Origin: Bacteroidales bacterium
GTDB taxonomy: Bacteria; Bacteroidota; Bacteroidia; Bacteroidales; JAADGE01
Assembly (NCBI GenBank): GCA_029934265.1
Contig: JAOZMN010000210.1
Span: forward strand, 1 to 5,740
Reading direction: 5' to 3'
DNA length: 5,740 nt
Of the stretch, positions 1 through 5,132 are shown in pieces. Under the pieces are notes generated by a model, which was given only the letters and a program-made list of their open reading frames with translations, was not told where the DNA came from and ran no database searches. Each line of letters opens with the position of its first letter. Position 1 is the stretch's first letter. A program made the position numbers and the translations under genes.

Positions 1-2
1 CT

Positions 3-1358
3 CATTTTAAGAGTTTTACTGAAATTATGAGTAATAATTTTCAACCTTTGGATATATTTCTTCCCATAGGAATTTCGTTTTATACATTTCAGTCGATAAG
101 TTATGTAATAGATGTTTATCAGAAAAAAATAGAGCCTGAAAAAAATATTCTCGATTATGCTTTTTTCCTTTCATTTTTTCCCCAACTTGTTGCAGGTCCG
201 ATTGTTAAGGCAAATCATTTTTTACCGCAACTGAAAAAGAAAATCATAATAAATAAGGACGCAATTTGGGTCGGATTTTGGCTGATAATTGTAGGATTAT
301 TCAAAAAAGCCGTAATTGCCGATTATATTTCTCAATATAACGATTTTGTTTTCGGAGCACCGCATACTTATTCCGGGTTTGAGAATTTAATGGCTGTACT
401 CGGCTATACCTTACAGATTTATGGTGATTTTTCCGGATATTCCGATATGGCAATAGGCTTGGCTATGATTATGGGTTTTGACTTGGGAATAAATTTTAAT
501 TTTCCGTATAAAGCATTGAATATCACAGACTTTTGGAGGCGTTGGCATATTTCTTTGTCCTCTTGGCTCAGGGATTATCTTTATATCTCGCTTGGCGGAA
601 ATCGTAAAGGAAAATGGAAGATGTATCGTAACTTATTTATAACCATGTTTTTGGGTGGACTTTGGCATGGTGCAAATTGGAAATTTGTAGTCTGGGGTTC
701 GATGCACGGAATCGGACTTGCAATTCACAAGGCAAGTTCCGGATTATTAAAAAAAATACCGGATAAAATTCCCGTAAAATTTATTTCTTGGCTGATTACT
801 TTTATTTTCGTGATAACTTTATGGATATTTTTCCGTGCCGCCGATGTTGCCGAAACTACAATTACACGAACAATAAAAAACGGAGCAAACTATGAATATG
901 TTTCAAAAACAATATCGCAAACTGATAGTACTAAGACAGTTCAAGTATTATTTGCCGAAAACGGACTTGCAAAAGATACTCTCACAGAAACTCTTTTTTA
1001 CGAAAACGGTGAAAAAATATTACTCACCGAAAAAATAAAAGGAAACGACAAAGAAATATCCGTAAAGGTAATGATAGGAGCGTATAAAGTCGCTTTTATA
1101 ATGATAAAAAAAGTTCTTACCGATACCGATGTTATAAAATATGCCGTTCCGTTTTCGCAAGCCCATACTATGTGGCTGATATTGATGATTATAGGATTTT
1201 CAATGCACGCTTCACCGCTCAAATGGACACATAAAATCACAAATGCTTTTTCAAAATCGCACTATCTTATAAAATTGCTGATTTTTATAATTGTGGTACA
1301 GCTTGTTATACAATTCAAAAGCGAAGATGTTGTTCCGTTTATATATTTTCAGTTTTAA
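3..1358 (+). CDS. MBOAT-family O-acyltransferase, AlgI type (5' end outside window)
   Basis: Membrane-bound O-acyltransferase of the AlgI/DltB group. These inner-membrane proteins pass an acyl group, usually acetyl, across the membrane to an exported polysaccharide or other acceptor, normally with a separate SGNH-type partner. The first ATG is at 27, but the frame is open to the window edge, and the residues before it (HFKSFTEI) fit the family just ahead of the ILPIGISFYTFQ block, so the N-terminal membrane helices lie outside. Numbering from the ATG at 27: LPIGISFYTFQ 12-22; AGPI 56-59; DFWRRWHISLSSWLRDY 168-184, with conserved His174; GGLWHGANW 210-218, with His214 as the invariant MBOAT catalytic histidine; WIFFRA 266-271. 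Residues of about 275-348 form a hydrophilic insertion not expected at this point of AlgI-like proteins. The end is hydrophobic (about 380-395 and 413-429). The family call is firm; the acceptor is unknown, since no partner gene is visible. Confidence 0.93.
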   Translation, partial: HFKSFTEIMSNNFQPLDIFLPIGISFYTFQSISYVIDVYQKKIEPEKNILDYAFFLSFFPQLVAGPIVKANHFLPQLKKKIIINKDAIWVGFWLIIVGLFKKAVIADYISQYNDFVFGAPHTYSGFENLMAVLGYTLQIYGDFSGYSDMAIGLAMIMGFDLGINFNFPYKALNITDFWRRWHISLSSWLRDYLYISLGGNRKGKWKMYRNLFITMFLGGLWHGANWKFVVWGSMHGIGLAIHKASSGLLKKIPDKIPVKFISWLITFIFVITLWIFFRAADVAETTITRTIKNGANYEYVSKTISQTDSTKTVQVLFAENGLAKDTLTETLFYENGEKILLTEKIKGNDKEISVKVMIGAYKVAFIMIKKVLTDTDVIKYAVPFSQAHTMWLILMIIGFSMHASPLKWTHKITNAFSKSHYLIKLLIFIIVVQLVIQFKSEDVVPFIYFQF

Positions 1359-1473
1359 GGTTTGCGACCTGTTTAATGGGGTAAAACTGTATTTTTAATA
1401 TGTTGATAATATGATTGTTATGCAAATATGAATACGTAAAAACTTATCTATAGGTATTTACAATCTTGAAGTA
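1359..1473. other. Convergent intergenic gap, no strong terminator
   Basis: This 115-bp AT-rich gap separates the 3' ends of the MBOAT gene and the aminotransferase gene, which point at each other. The only hairpin noticed is AGGT/ACCT at 1358-1370 with a 5-nt loop, directly after the MBOAT stop codon and followed by GTTTAAT. It is too short to call a terminator with confidence. No small ORF or promoter motif was found here. Confidence 0.5.
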
Positions 1474-2601
1474 TCAATTAGAAAAATTATCAATAACTTT
1501 AAATTTATCAAAAAACGAAACAAATTTATCATTCGGAACAGATACACAAATTCTTGAAAATTTTTTCGGCTTAATATCTGTGCGTTTTGTAAAATAATTA
1601 AGCGGAACACTGCCGATATTTTTATCGAGAAGTTCTTCGTAGCTTTTATTGACAATTACAAAAATTCCCACAGGAGTCGATTTTTGATAAAATTCACTTG
1701 CAAGCAGTTTATTATCAATAAGATATTGTATGTTCCGGCTTATGTGTTTTACTGTTTCTTTTTTGAAATCGGAGCTTGCTTTTTTTCCTTTTTTCGTTGT
1801 AAGAAGTTTCTCGATTAAAATTTGAGAAAAAGTATTTATACCATTGTTGCAATACAATAATTTGATACCGACCTCTTTGTTAAGTTCCTCATTTTGAGTA
1901 TGTATAAAGCCGAGACGCTGACCACTAAGTCCGACAGATTTACTGAAACTTTCTGTAATAATTACATTTTTAAATTGTAAAAGTTTTTGATATAAATTGT
2001 CTGTATTACCGTAAAAAAGTCTTCTGTACGGACCGTCCCAAATTACTGTTACATCGTGTTTTTCAAGGGTTTCGACAATTTCAAGTAATCTTTTATCACT
2101 GTACTTATTGCCTACCGGATTGTTCGGGTCGCAAATTATTATTGCTGAATTTTTAAATTTTTCCGGATTTTTAGCGAGTTCCTCATAATCGGAATAAAAA
2201 TCTTGTTCAATTTTTGTTATTTTCAGTATATTAGCATAAGCTCCCCAAAACATCGAGTGTGAATAAATTTTTTCAACATCAAGAGTGCTGAAAAGTATAT
2301 TCAAGGCATTCATTCCGCCTCCGGTAATCATTATATTATCGGTATCTGCTTTGTTATCAAAGTACTCTGAATTTATTGCTTTTTTTAGAGATAAACTTCC
2401 GGTTGTCGGTGCATAGAATTGCATCGCAGCTGTGTTGTAATCTATTTCGCTTGCAATTTCATTCAAATCAATTTTCACTACATTATTTATGCCTCGGTTG
2501 AGTGCCAAATATTCTTGTCCTGTTTCTCTTTCTAATTTTTTAAGCTCTTCGCCGATACCTACTATTGCGGAATATTTTGCTCCGCTTTTTTTAGTTTTCA
2601 T
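1474..2601 (-). CDS. PLP-dependent aminotransferase, class I/II (fold type I)
   Basis: Cytosolic pyridoxal-phosphate enzyme of 375 residues, close to the usual 370-400 for class I/II aminotransferases. Visible motifs: MITGGGMNAL at 91-100, the phosphate-binding region; CDPNNPVGN at 157-165, with Asn161 at the cofactor-ring position; IWDGPYRRLFYG at 187-198, with Asp189 pairing the pyridine nitrogen and Tyr192 near O3'; SFSKSVGLSGQRLGF at 218-232, with Lys221 as the Schiff-base lysine and Arg229 as a phosphate ligand; SRICVSVP at 349-356, with Arg350 as the probable substrate-carboxylate arginine. All key residues are present, so the enzyme should be active. The N-terminal part (about 30-70) lacks the common G-x-P lead-in, so I cannot assign a substrate or subfamily. 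The ATG at 2601 lacks a Shine-Dalgarno site but follows an exact promoter by about 50 nt. It is flanked by a convergent gene and by the terminator of the gene behind it, so it is probably monocistronic. Confidence 0.93.
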   Translation of the reverse strand: MKTKKSGAKYSAIVGIGEELKKLERETGQEYLALNRGINNVVKIDLNEIASEIDYNTAAMQFYAPTTGSLSLKKAINSEYFDNKADTDNIMITGGGMNALNILFSTLDVEKIYSHSMFWGAYANILKITKIEQDFYSDYEELAKNPEKFKNSAIIICDPNNPVGNKYSDKRLLEIVETLEKHDVTVIWDGPYRRLFYGNTDNLYQKLLQFKNVIITESFSKSVGLSGQRLGFIHTQNEELNKEVGIKLLYCNNGINTFSQILIEKLLTTKKGKKASSDFKKETVKHISRNIQYLIDNKLLASEFYQKSTPVGIFVIVNKSYEELLDKNIGSVPLNYFTKRTDIKPKKFSRICVSVPNDKFVSFFDKFKVIDNFSN

Positions 2602-2657
2602 TTTACTTTTAGTTTTTAAATGTGAATTTTACTTTCGTTTTGTAATTAAAAATCATA

Positions 2658-2688
2658 CAAAAGTAATATATTGAAACTTATTTGCAAA
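2658..2688 (-). promoter_or_regulatory. Bacteroidota-type -33/-7 promoter of the aminotransferase gene
   Basis: Read on the minus strand, TTTG (2685-2688) is followed after exactly 19 bp by TACTTTTG (2658-2665). This matches the Bacteroidota housekeeping consensus TTTG-N19-21-TAnnTTTG at every fixed position. Transcription would start near 2651, giving an untranslated leader of about 50 nt before the ATG at 2601. Motif match and position are seen; activity is inferred. Confidence 0.75.
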
Positions 2689-2703
2689 AAAAAACATTAA
2701 AAT

Positions 2704-2730
2704 AAAAAAACGATACCGGAAACGGCATCG
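2704..2730 (-). terminator. Intrinsic terminator of the SPOR-like gene
   Basis: On the minus strand, an 8-bp stem (arms 2723-2730 and 2711-2718) encloses a 4-nt loop (2719-2722) and is followed by seven T residues (2710-2704). One pair is a G-U wobble in the minus-strand RNA. On the plus strand the same position is an A-C mismatch, which fits selection on the minus-strand transcript. The stem begins 25 nt past the stop codon at 2756. A T-rich run also flanks the other side, so it might act weakly in both directions, but no plus-strand gene ends here. Confidence 0.85.
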
Positions 2731-2755
2731 CTTTTTTATTTAAAAAATATTTATT

Positions 2756-3364
2756 TTATTGTAATTTGTAGACACTTTTTGCAGCTTCTGCTTCTTCAAG
2801 ACTCCAAAACGGTCCTATATTAATGGCTTTAAAGTTGAGTTGCAACTTAATAACACTATAAAATTCTTCATAGTTACCACTGGCAACTGCGGCAGCCGAG
2901 CTATTAAACTCAAGCGACCCTGACCTTTCCCTTTTAAAAATTCTAACAGGGAAATAATAAACAGTTCTGTTTTTATCTGATACATCTACGTTGGGAGGAA
3001 GTGGAATTGAATCGTTGGTAATTTCGTAAAAAACCATTGCCTCTTTTGCTTTTAGATATTCGTTAAACGGACCCATAGCAAGTTTGTAGCCCTTTCCCAT
3101 ATTGTACCATAAATCTTCCTTGTATTCTTCCATTGAACCGTTTTCAACTCGTGTACCCAGTCGCCTTATAATATGGCTTTTCATTCCTGTTGTTCTATCA
3201 GTCTGTTCTCTTACACTAATATAAAACCAGAATACGGGTATTGGTTCACCATATTCGTCAATACCGCCAAGTACACCGGTTTGTGCTTTTATATCTGTAA
3301 TTGAAATCGAAAAAACGATGCCGACAAATAATGTTAAAATTAACAATCTTACTGTATTTTTCAT
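2756..3364 (-). CDS. Exported protein with two SPOR-like repeats, function unknown
   Basis: A 202-residue protein with a Sec signal peptide: Lys2 and Arg6, a hydrophobic core at about 7-20, and likely cleavage after Ala27 (IKA|QTG). No lipobox cysteine is present, so it is probably periplasmic or otherwise exported. The mature part looks like one unit repeated twice: residues about 47-113 (FYISVRE ... YKLAMGPFNEYLKAKEAM ... FY) and 136-199 (YYFPVRI ... FKAINIGPFWSLEEAEAAK ... VY). Both contain a V-R strand, a YEE/YKED segment, then GPF followed by an alanine-rich helix. The GPF-x(n)-EA strand-helix pattern resembles the end of SPOR domains, which bind denuded peptidoglycan strands; this relationship is inferred, not proven. 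The ATG at 3364 follows a -7 promoter element, and a strong terminator follows the stop, so it is probably transcribed alone. No specific family is recognised. Confidence 0.85.
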   Translation of the reverse strand: MKNTVRLLILTLFVGIVFSISITDIKAQTGVLGGIDEYGEPIPVFWFYISVREQTDRTTGMKSHIIRRLGTRVENGSMEEYKEDLWYNMGKGYKLAMGPFNEYLKAKEAMVFYEITNDSIPLPPNVDVSDKNRTVYYFPVRIFKRERSGSLEFNSSAAAVASGNYEEFYSVIKLQLNFKAINIGPFWSLEEAEAAKSVYKLQ

Positions 3365-3402
3365 TTTATTGAAATTTTTAGGTTTGTTTTTAAAAATTGA
3401 TA

Positions 3403-3410
3403 CAAAATTA
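3403..3410 (-). promoter_or_regulatory. -7 promoter element of the SPOR-like gene
   Basis: Minus-strand TAATTTTG matches TAnnTTTG and is identical to the -7 element of the FGE-fold gene at 5011-5018. Transcription would start near 3396, about 30 nt before the ATG at 3364. There is no TTTG at the expected 19-21 bp; the only one upstream is 12 bp away (3423-3426). The promoter is therefore weaker, or activator-dependent. Confidence 0.5.
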
Positions 3411-3455
3411 TTATAAACTTCACAAATAAAAAACTTATAAATAAAGTATTTTATT

Positions 3456-3563
3456 GTTTAAAGTAACAGAAATTTAAAATCAAAAAAATAGAGTGAGTAT
3501 TATTTGAGTTCAGTCTAAAAAGTAGATTTTCTCGAAATCAGACCTTTAGGGTTTAAAGTAACA
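3456..3563. repeat. 13-bp direct repeat pair GTTTAAAGTAACA
   Basis: GTTTAAAGTAACA is found at 3456-3468 and at 3551-3563, exact copies 95 bp apart start to start. The second copy overlaps the left arm of the inverted repeat at 3541-3620. Function unknown. Confidence 0.55.
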
Positions 3564-3620
3564 AGCTGTAAATTAAATATTTAGGTTTGTTAAATTTTAT
3601 TAAATCAAACCCTAAGGGTC
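3541..3620. repeat. 80-bp inverted-repeat structure, possible FKBP transcript end
   Basis: Arms at 3541-3554 (GACCTTTAGGGTTT) and 3607-3620 (AAACCCTAAGGGTC) pair over 14 bp around a 52-nt loop. The single imperfect pair is a G-U wobble in plus-strand RNA and an A-C mismatch in minus-strand RNA. Each arm is itself nearly palindromic (ACC...GGT). CTTTTT follows on the plus side at 3620-3625. For the FKBP transcript on the minus strand, the first arm met forms a small ACCC/GGGT hairpin about 25 nt past the stop codon, followed by a T-rich stretch, which might serve as a weak terminator. It could also be a small mobile or REP-like element. No target-site duplication is evident. Confidence 0.6.
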
Positions 3621-3643
3621 TTTTTATACCGAACTCTTATTTG

Positions 3644-4117
3644 CTATTTTTTATCAATCATTTCGATTTCAAAAATAAGAGTAGAGTAGGGGGAGATTTT
3701 TCCTGTTTGATATTTTCCGTAAGCTAAATCCGAAGGAATTATCAATTTTGCGGAAATACCTTTTTTCATATACGAGACTCCTTCTTCCCAACCTTTTATA
3801 ACCGATTGTTCTTTAAAAATATAGTGAAAATAATTAGTATCTGTTTGGTCAAAAATTGTTTTATCTATAAGTGAGCCTTTATATTTCAGTACAACAATGT
3901 CTCCTTTTTGTGGAGTAACGGATAAGGAGTCGTAATAATCAGCAGTATCTGTTTCGATATAATATAAACCGCTTCCGGTTGGCTCTGTTTCTATTTTGTT
4001 CTTTTCAAGATATTCAAGTAAAGCACTTTTTTCATCATCTTTTGCATTGTTTTTACAAGAGTATAAAAAGATACTTAGAAATATTAATAATTTAAAGATT
4101 TTCAAAAATGATTTCAC
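3644..4117 (-). CDS. FKBP-type peptidyl-prolyl cis-trans isomerase lipoprotein
   Basis: Catalyses cis-trans isomerisation of X-Pro bonds and assists folding of envelope proteins. The 157-residue product has a lipoprotein signal: Lys2, Lys6 and Lys9, a hydrophobic core, and lipobox LYSC with acylated Cys21. A linker of about 45 residues leads to the FKBP domain at about 70-155. The FKBP12 active-site set is visible: Tyr79, Phe89, Asp90, Phe97, Val106, Ile107, Trp110 (VIKGW), Tyr133 (LAYG) and Phe149. An active isomerase is expected. KDDE at 26-29, close behind the lipid-bearing cysteine, resembles lipoprotein export signals of Bacteroidota and may mean surface exposure (inference). The start is GTG at 4117: an in-frame TAA directly precedes it, and there is no ATG before the domain. 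No Shine-Dalgarno site is seen. It lies 65 bp downstream of an FGE-fold gene with no promoter between, so the two are probably co-transcribed. Confidence 0.94.
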   Translation of the reverse strand: MKSFLKIFKLLIFLSIFLYSCKNNAKDDEKSALLEYLEKNKIETEPTGSGLYYIETDTADYYDSLSVTPQKGDIVVLKYKGSLIDKTIFDQTDTNYFHYIFKEQSVIKGWEEGVSYMKKGISAKLIIPSDLAYGKYQTGKISPYSTLIFEIEMIDKK

Positions 4118-4182
4118 TTACAGATTTGTTTTTTGATAAATTTTAAAATTATTGTGTGTTTAAGTTGTTTGTTGTGAGTTGC
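4118..4182. other. Short spacer inside the probable FGE-fold/FKBP operon
   Basis: The spacer has no TAnnTTTG or TTTG element on the minus strand and no GC-containing hairpin; only the AT palindrome AATTTTAAAATT lies near its middle. Transcripts from the FGE-fold gene should therefore read into the FKBP gene. Confidence 0.5.
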
Positions 4183-4977
4183 TTATGGGTTAATTACAAC
4201 TCTGAAACCGTAATTAAAATTTGAGTAATGAGGATAAGGTCCGTCTCTTGTTGTTACTTTTGTCATTTCACCTACATAATACCATGAGCCTCCTCTTATT
4301 ACTCGAAAGTTTGTTTTTTCCGGACCTTTTGGATTTTTTTGAGTTCCTGATTTATATCTGGCATAGTTATCTTTGCACCATTCCCATACATTGCCACTCA
4401 TGTCGTATATGCCTATTTCATTGGGTTTCAAACGACCAACAGGGCGAGTCCCTTTTTCGTAGGTTGTTTCATCGTACCAAGCAACTTCATTGATATTATC
4501 ACTGCCACTGTATAAGTTGTTTTTGGATTTATTTCCGCCTTTTGCCGCATATTCCCATTGTGCTTCCGTAGGTAATGAGTAATTTTTACCTGTTTCTTTG
4601 GACAGCCATTTGCAATAGGCGGTGGCATTGTGCCAGTTTATTTTTGCAATGGGATTATTGTCTTTCCATACCCATTTTTCTGCTTGGTCATGTTCTTCGT
4701 ACCATTCTTCAGTCGGCATCGGGGGCATTTTTTTTCCTGTGGCATTACAAAATTCTCGGTATTGTTTTACCGTAATTTCAAATTTTCCTATATAATAATT
4801 ACTTAGTACAACTTGATGTACAGGTTTTTCATCATAGTCTCCCTTTTTACTTCCCATTTTAAAAGCTCCGCCCTTTACAAAAATCATTTGAGGTTCGGTA
4901 ACTTGGGCATAAGAAGATGTAAGTACAGAAATTGCAATAACAATTATTAAAAACGTTTGTTTCAGTAGATTAAACAT
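4183..4977 (-). CDS. Exported SUMF1/FGE-fold protein, catalytic cysteines absent
   Basis: A 264-residue protein of the formylglycine-generating-enzyme (FGE-sulfatase/SUMF1) fold, exported by a Sec signal peptide with likely cleavage after Ala24 (SYA|QVT). Family landmarks in order: MIFVKGGAFKMGS 31-43; FEITVKQYREFC 66-77; INWHNATAYCKWLS 113-126; LPTEAQWEYAAKGG 135-148; AWYDE 166-170; GIYDMSGNVWEWC 189-201; RVIRGGSW 225-232; NYGFRVV 255-261. In true FGE, two copper-binding cysteines follow the GGSF motif; here those places are about Tyr234 and Thr239, and only Cys77, Cys122 and Cys201 remain. Formylglycine formation is therefore unlikely, and no sulfatase is nearby. Many Bacteroidota encode such exported, non-catalytic relatives; GldK of the type IX system has this fold, but nothing here links the protein to that system. 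The ATG at 4977 sits about 27 nt from the predicted transcription start. The FKBP gene follows in the same transcript. Confidence 0.92.
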   Translation of the reverse strand: MFNLLKQTFLIIVIAISVLTSSYAQVTEPQMIFVKGGAFKMGSKKGDYDEKPVHQVVLSNYYIGKFEITVKQYREFCNATGKKMPPMPTEEWYEEHDQAEKWVWKDNNPIAKINWHNATAYCKWLSKETGKNYSLPTEAQWEYAAKGGNKSKNNLYSGSDNINEVAWYDETTYEKGTRPVGRLKPNEIGIYDMSGNVWEWCKDNYARYKSGTQKNPKGPEKTNFRVIRGGSWYYVGEMTKVTTRDGPYPHYSNFNYGFRVVINP

Positions 4978-5010
4978 ATTTTGGTCAATATTTGTTTTGT
5001 ATATAGACTA

Positions 5011-5041
5011 CAAAATTATAAATTTTTCGTTTTGTTGCAAA
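5011..5041 (-). promoter_or_regulatory. Bacteroidota-type -33/-7 promoter of the FGE-fold/FKBP operon
   Basis: On the minus strand, TTTG (5038-5041) is followed after exactly 19 bp by TAATTTTG (5011-5018), a full match to TTTG-N19-21-TAnnTTTG. Transcription would start near 5004, about 27 nt before the ATG at 4977. It lies just past the terminator stem of the paralogous gene, which supports a fresh start of transcription here. Confidence 0.78.
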
Positions 5042-5049
5042 TTTCATTA

Positions 5050-5097
5050 ACTAAAGAATAAACAACCGTATTTAATTTTTGTCTTAAATACGGTTGT
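5050..5097 (-). terminator. Perfect 14-bp stem-loop ending the second FGE-fold gene
   Basis: ACAACCGTATTTAA at 5062-5075 and its exact reverse complement at 5084-5097 form a 14-bp stem with an 8-nt loop. In the minus-strand transcript the stem starts about 35 nt after the stop codon at 5133 and is followed by TTTATTCTTT, a T-rich but interrupted tail. On the plus strand no T-run follows. Termination of the leftward transcript is the best reading; an operator-like role for the palindrome is possible, because the next promoter starts 20 bp further on. Confidence 0.75.
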
Positions 5098-5132
5098 CTG
5101 TATATATTGTAAGCGATATTAAAGTATAAGTT

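Larger units (their letters stand above)
3377..3591. repeat. 12-bp direct repeat pair TTTAGGTTTGTT
   Basis: TTTAGGTTTGTT occurs at 3377-3388, in the likely leader of the SPOR-like gene, and again at 3580-3591, inside the loop of the inverted repeat at 3541-3620. The copies are exact and 203 bp apart. They may be chance in AT-rich DNA, but a second repeat pair lies in the same interval. Confidence 0.5.
3365..3643. other. Repeat-rich intergenic region between the SPOR-like and FKBP genes
   Basis: This 279-bp non-coding stretch lies between the 3' end of the FKBP gene and the start of the SPOR-like gene, both on the minus strand. It holds a -7 promoter element for the SPOR-like gene, two pairs of short direct repeats and an 80-bp inverted-repeat structure, listed separately. 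No ORF, tRNA or recognisable RNA family was seen. Confidence 0.6.

Noticed and set aside
998..1240. Minus-strand ORF of 80 codons inside the MBOAT gene, and similar short ORFs opposite or inside the other genes (1458-1655, 2489-2674, 4221-4493, 4428-4628, 4575-4775, 5396-5581)
   Set aside because: They overlap well-supported genes in other frames, have low-complexity products, no family motifs and no promoter or start signals.
1358..1370. Terminator for the MBOAT gene
   Set aside because: The AGGT/ACCT stem is only 4 bp and is followed by GTTTAAT, not a T-run.
3545..3618. Telomere-like TTTAGGG / CCCTAA words
   Set aside because: Each occurs only once, as the arms of one inverted repeat; there is no tandem array.
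3541..3620. Insertion sequence or CRISPR unit
   Set aside because: No transposase, no target-site duplication, and only one copy in the window; the repeats are not regularly spaced.
4183..4977. Active formylglycine-generating enzyme (sulfatase activation)
   Set aside because: The two catalytic cysteines after the GGS[FW] motif are absent and no sulfatase gene is in the window.
4183..4977. GldK of the type IX secretion / gliding apparatus
   Set aside because: GldK is a lipoprotein followed by gldL, gldM and gldN. This protein has an ordinary signal peptide without a lipobox, and none of those genes is present.
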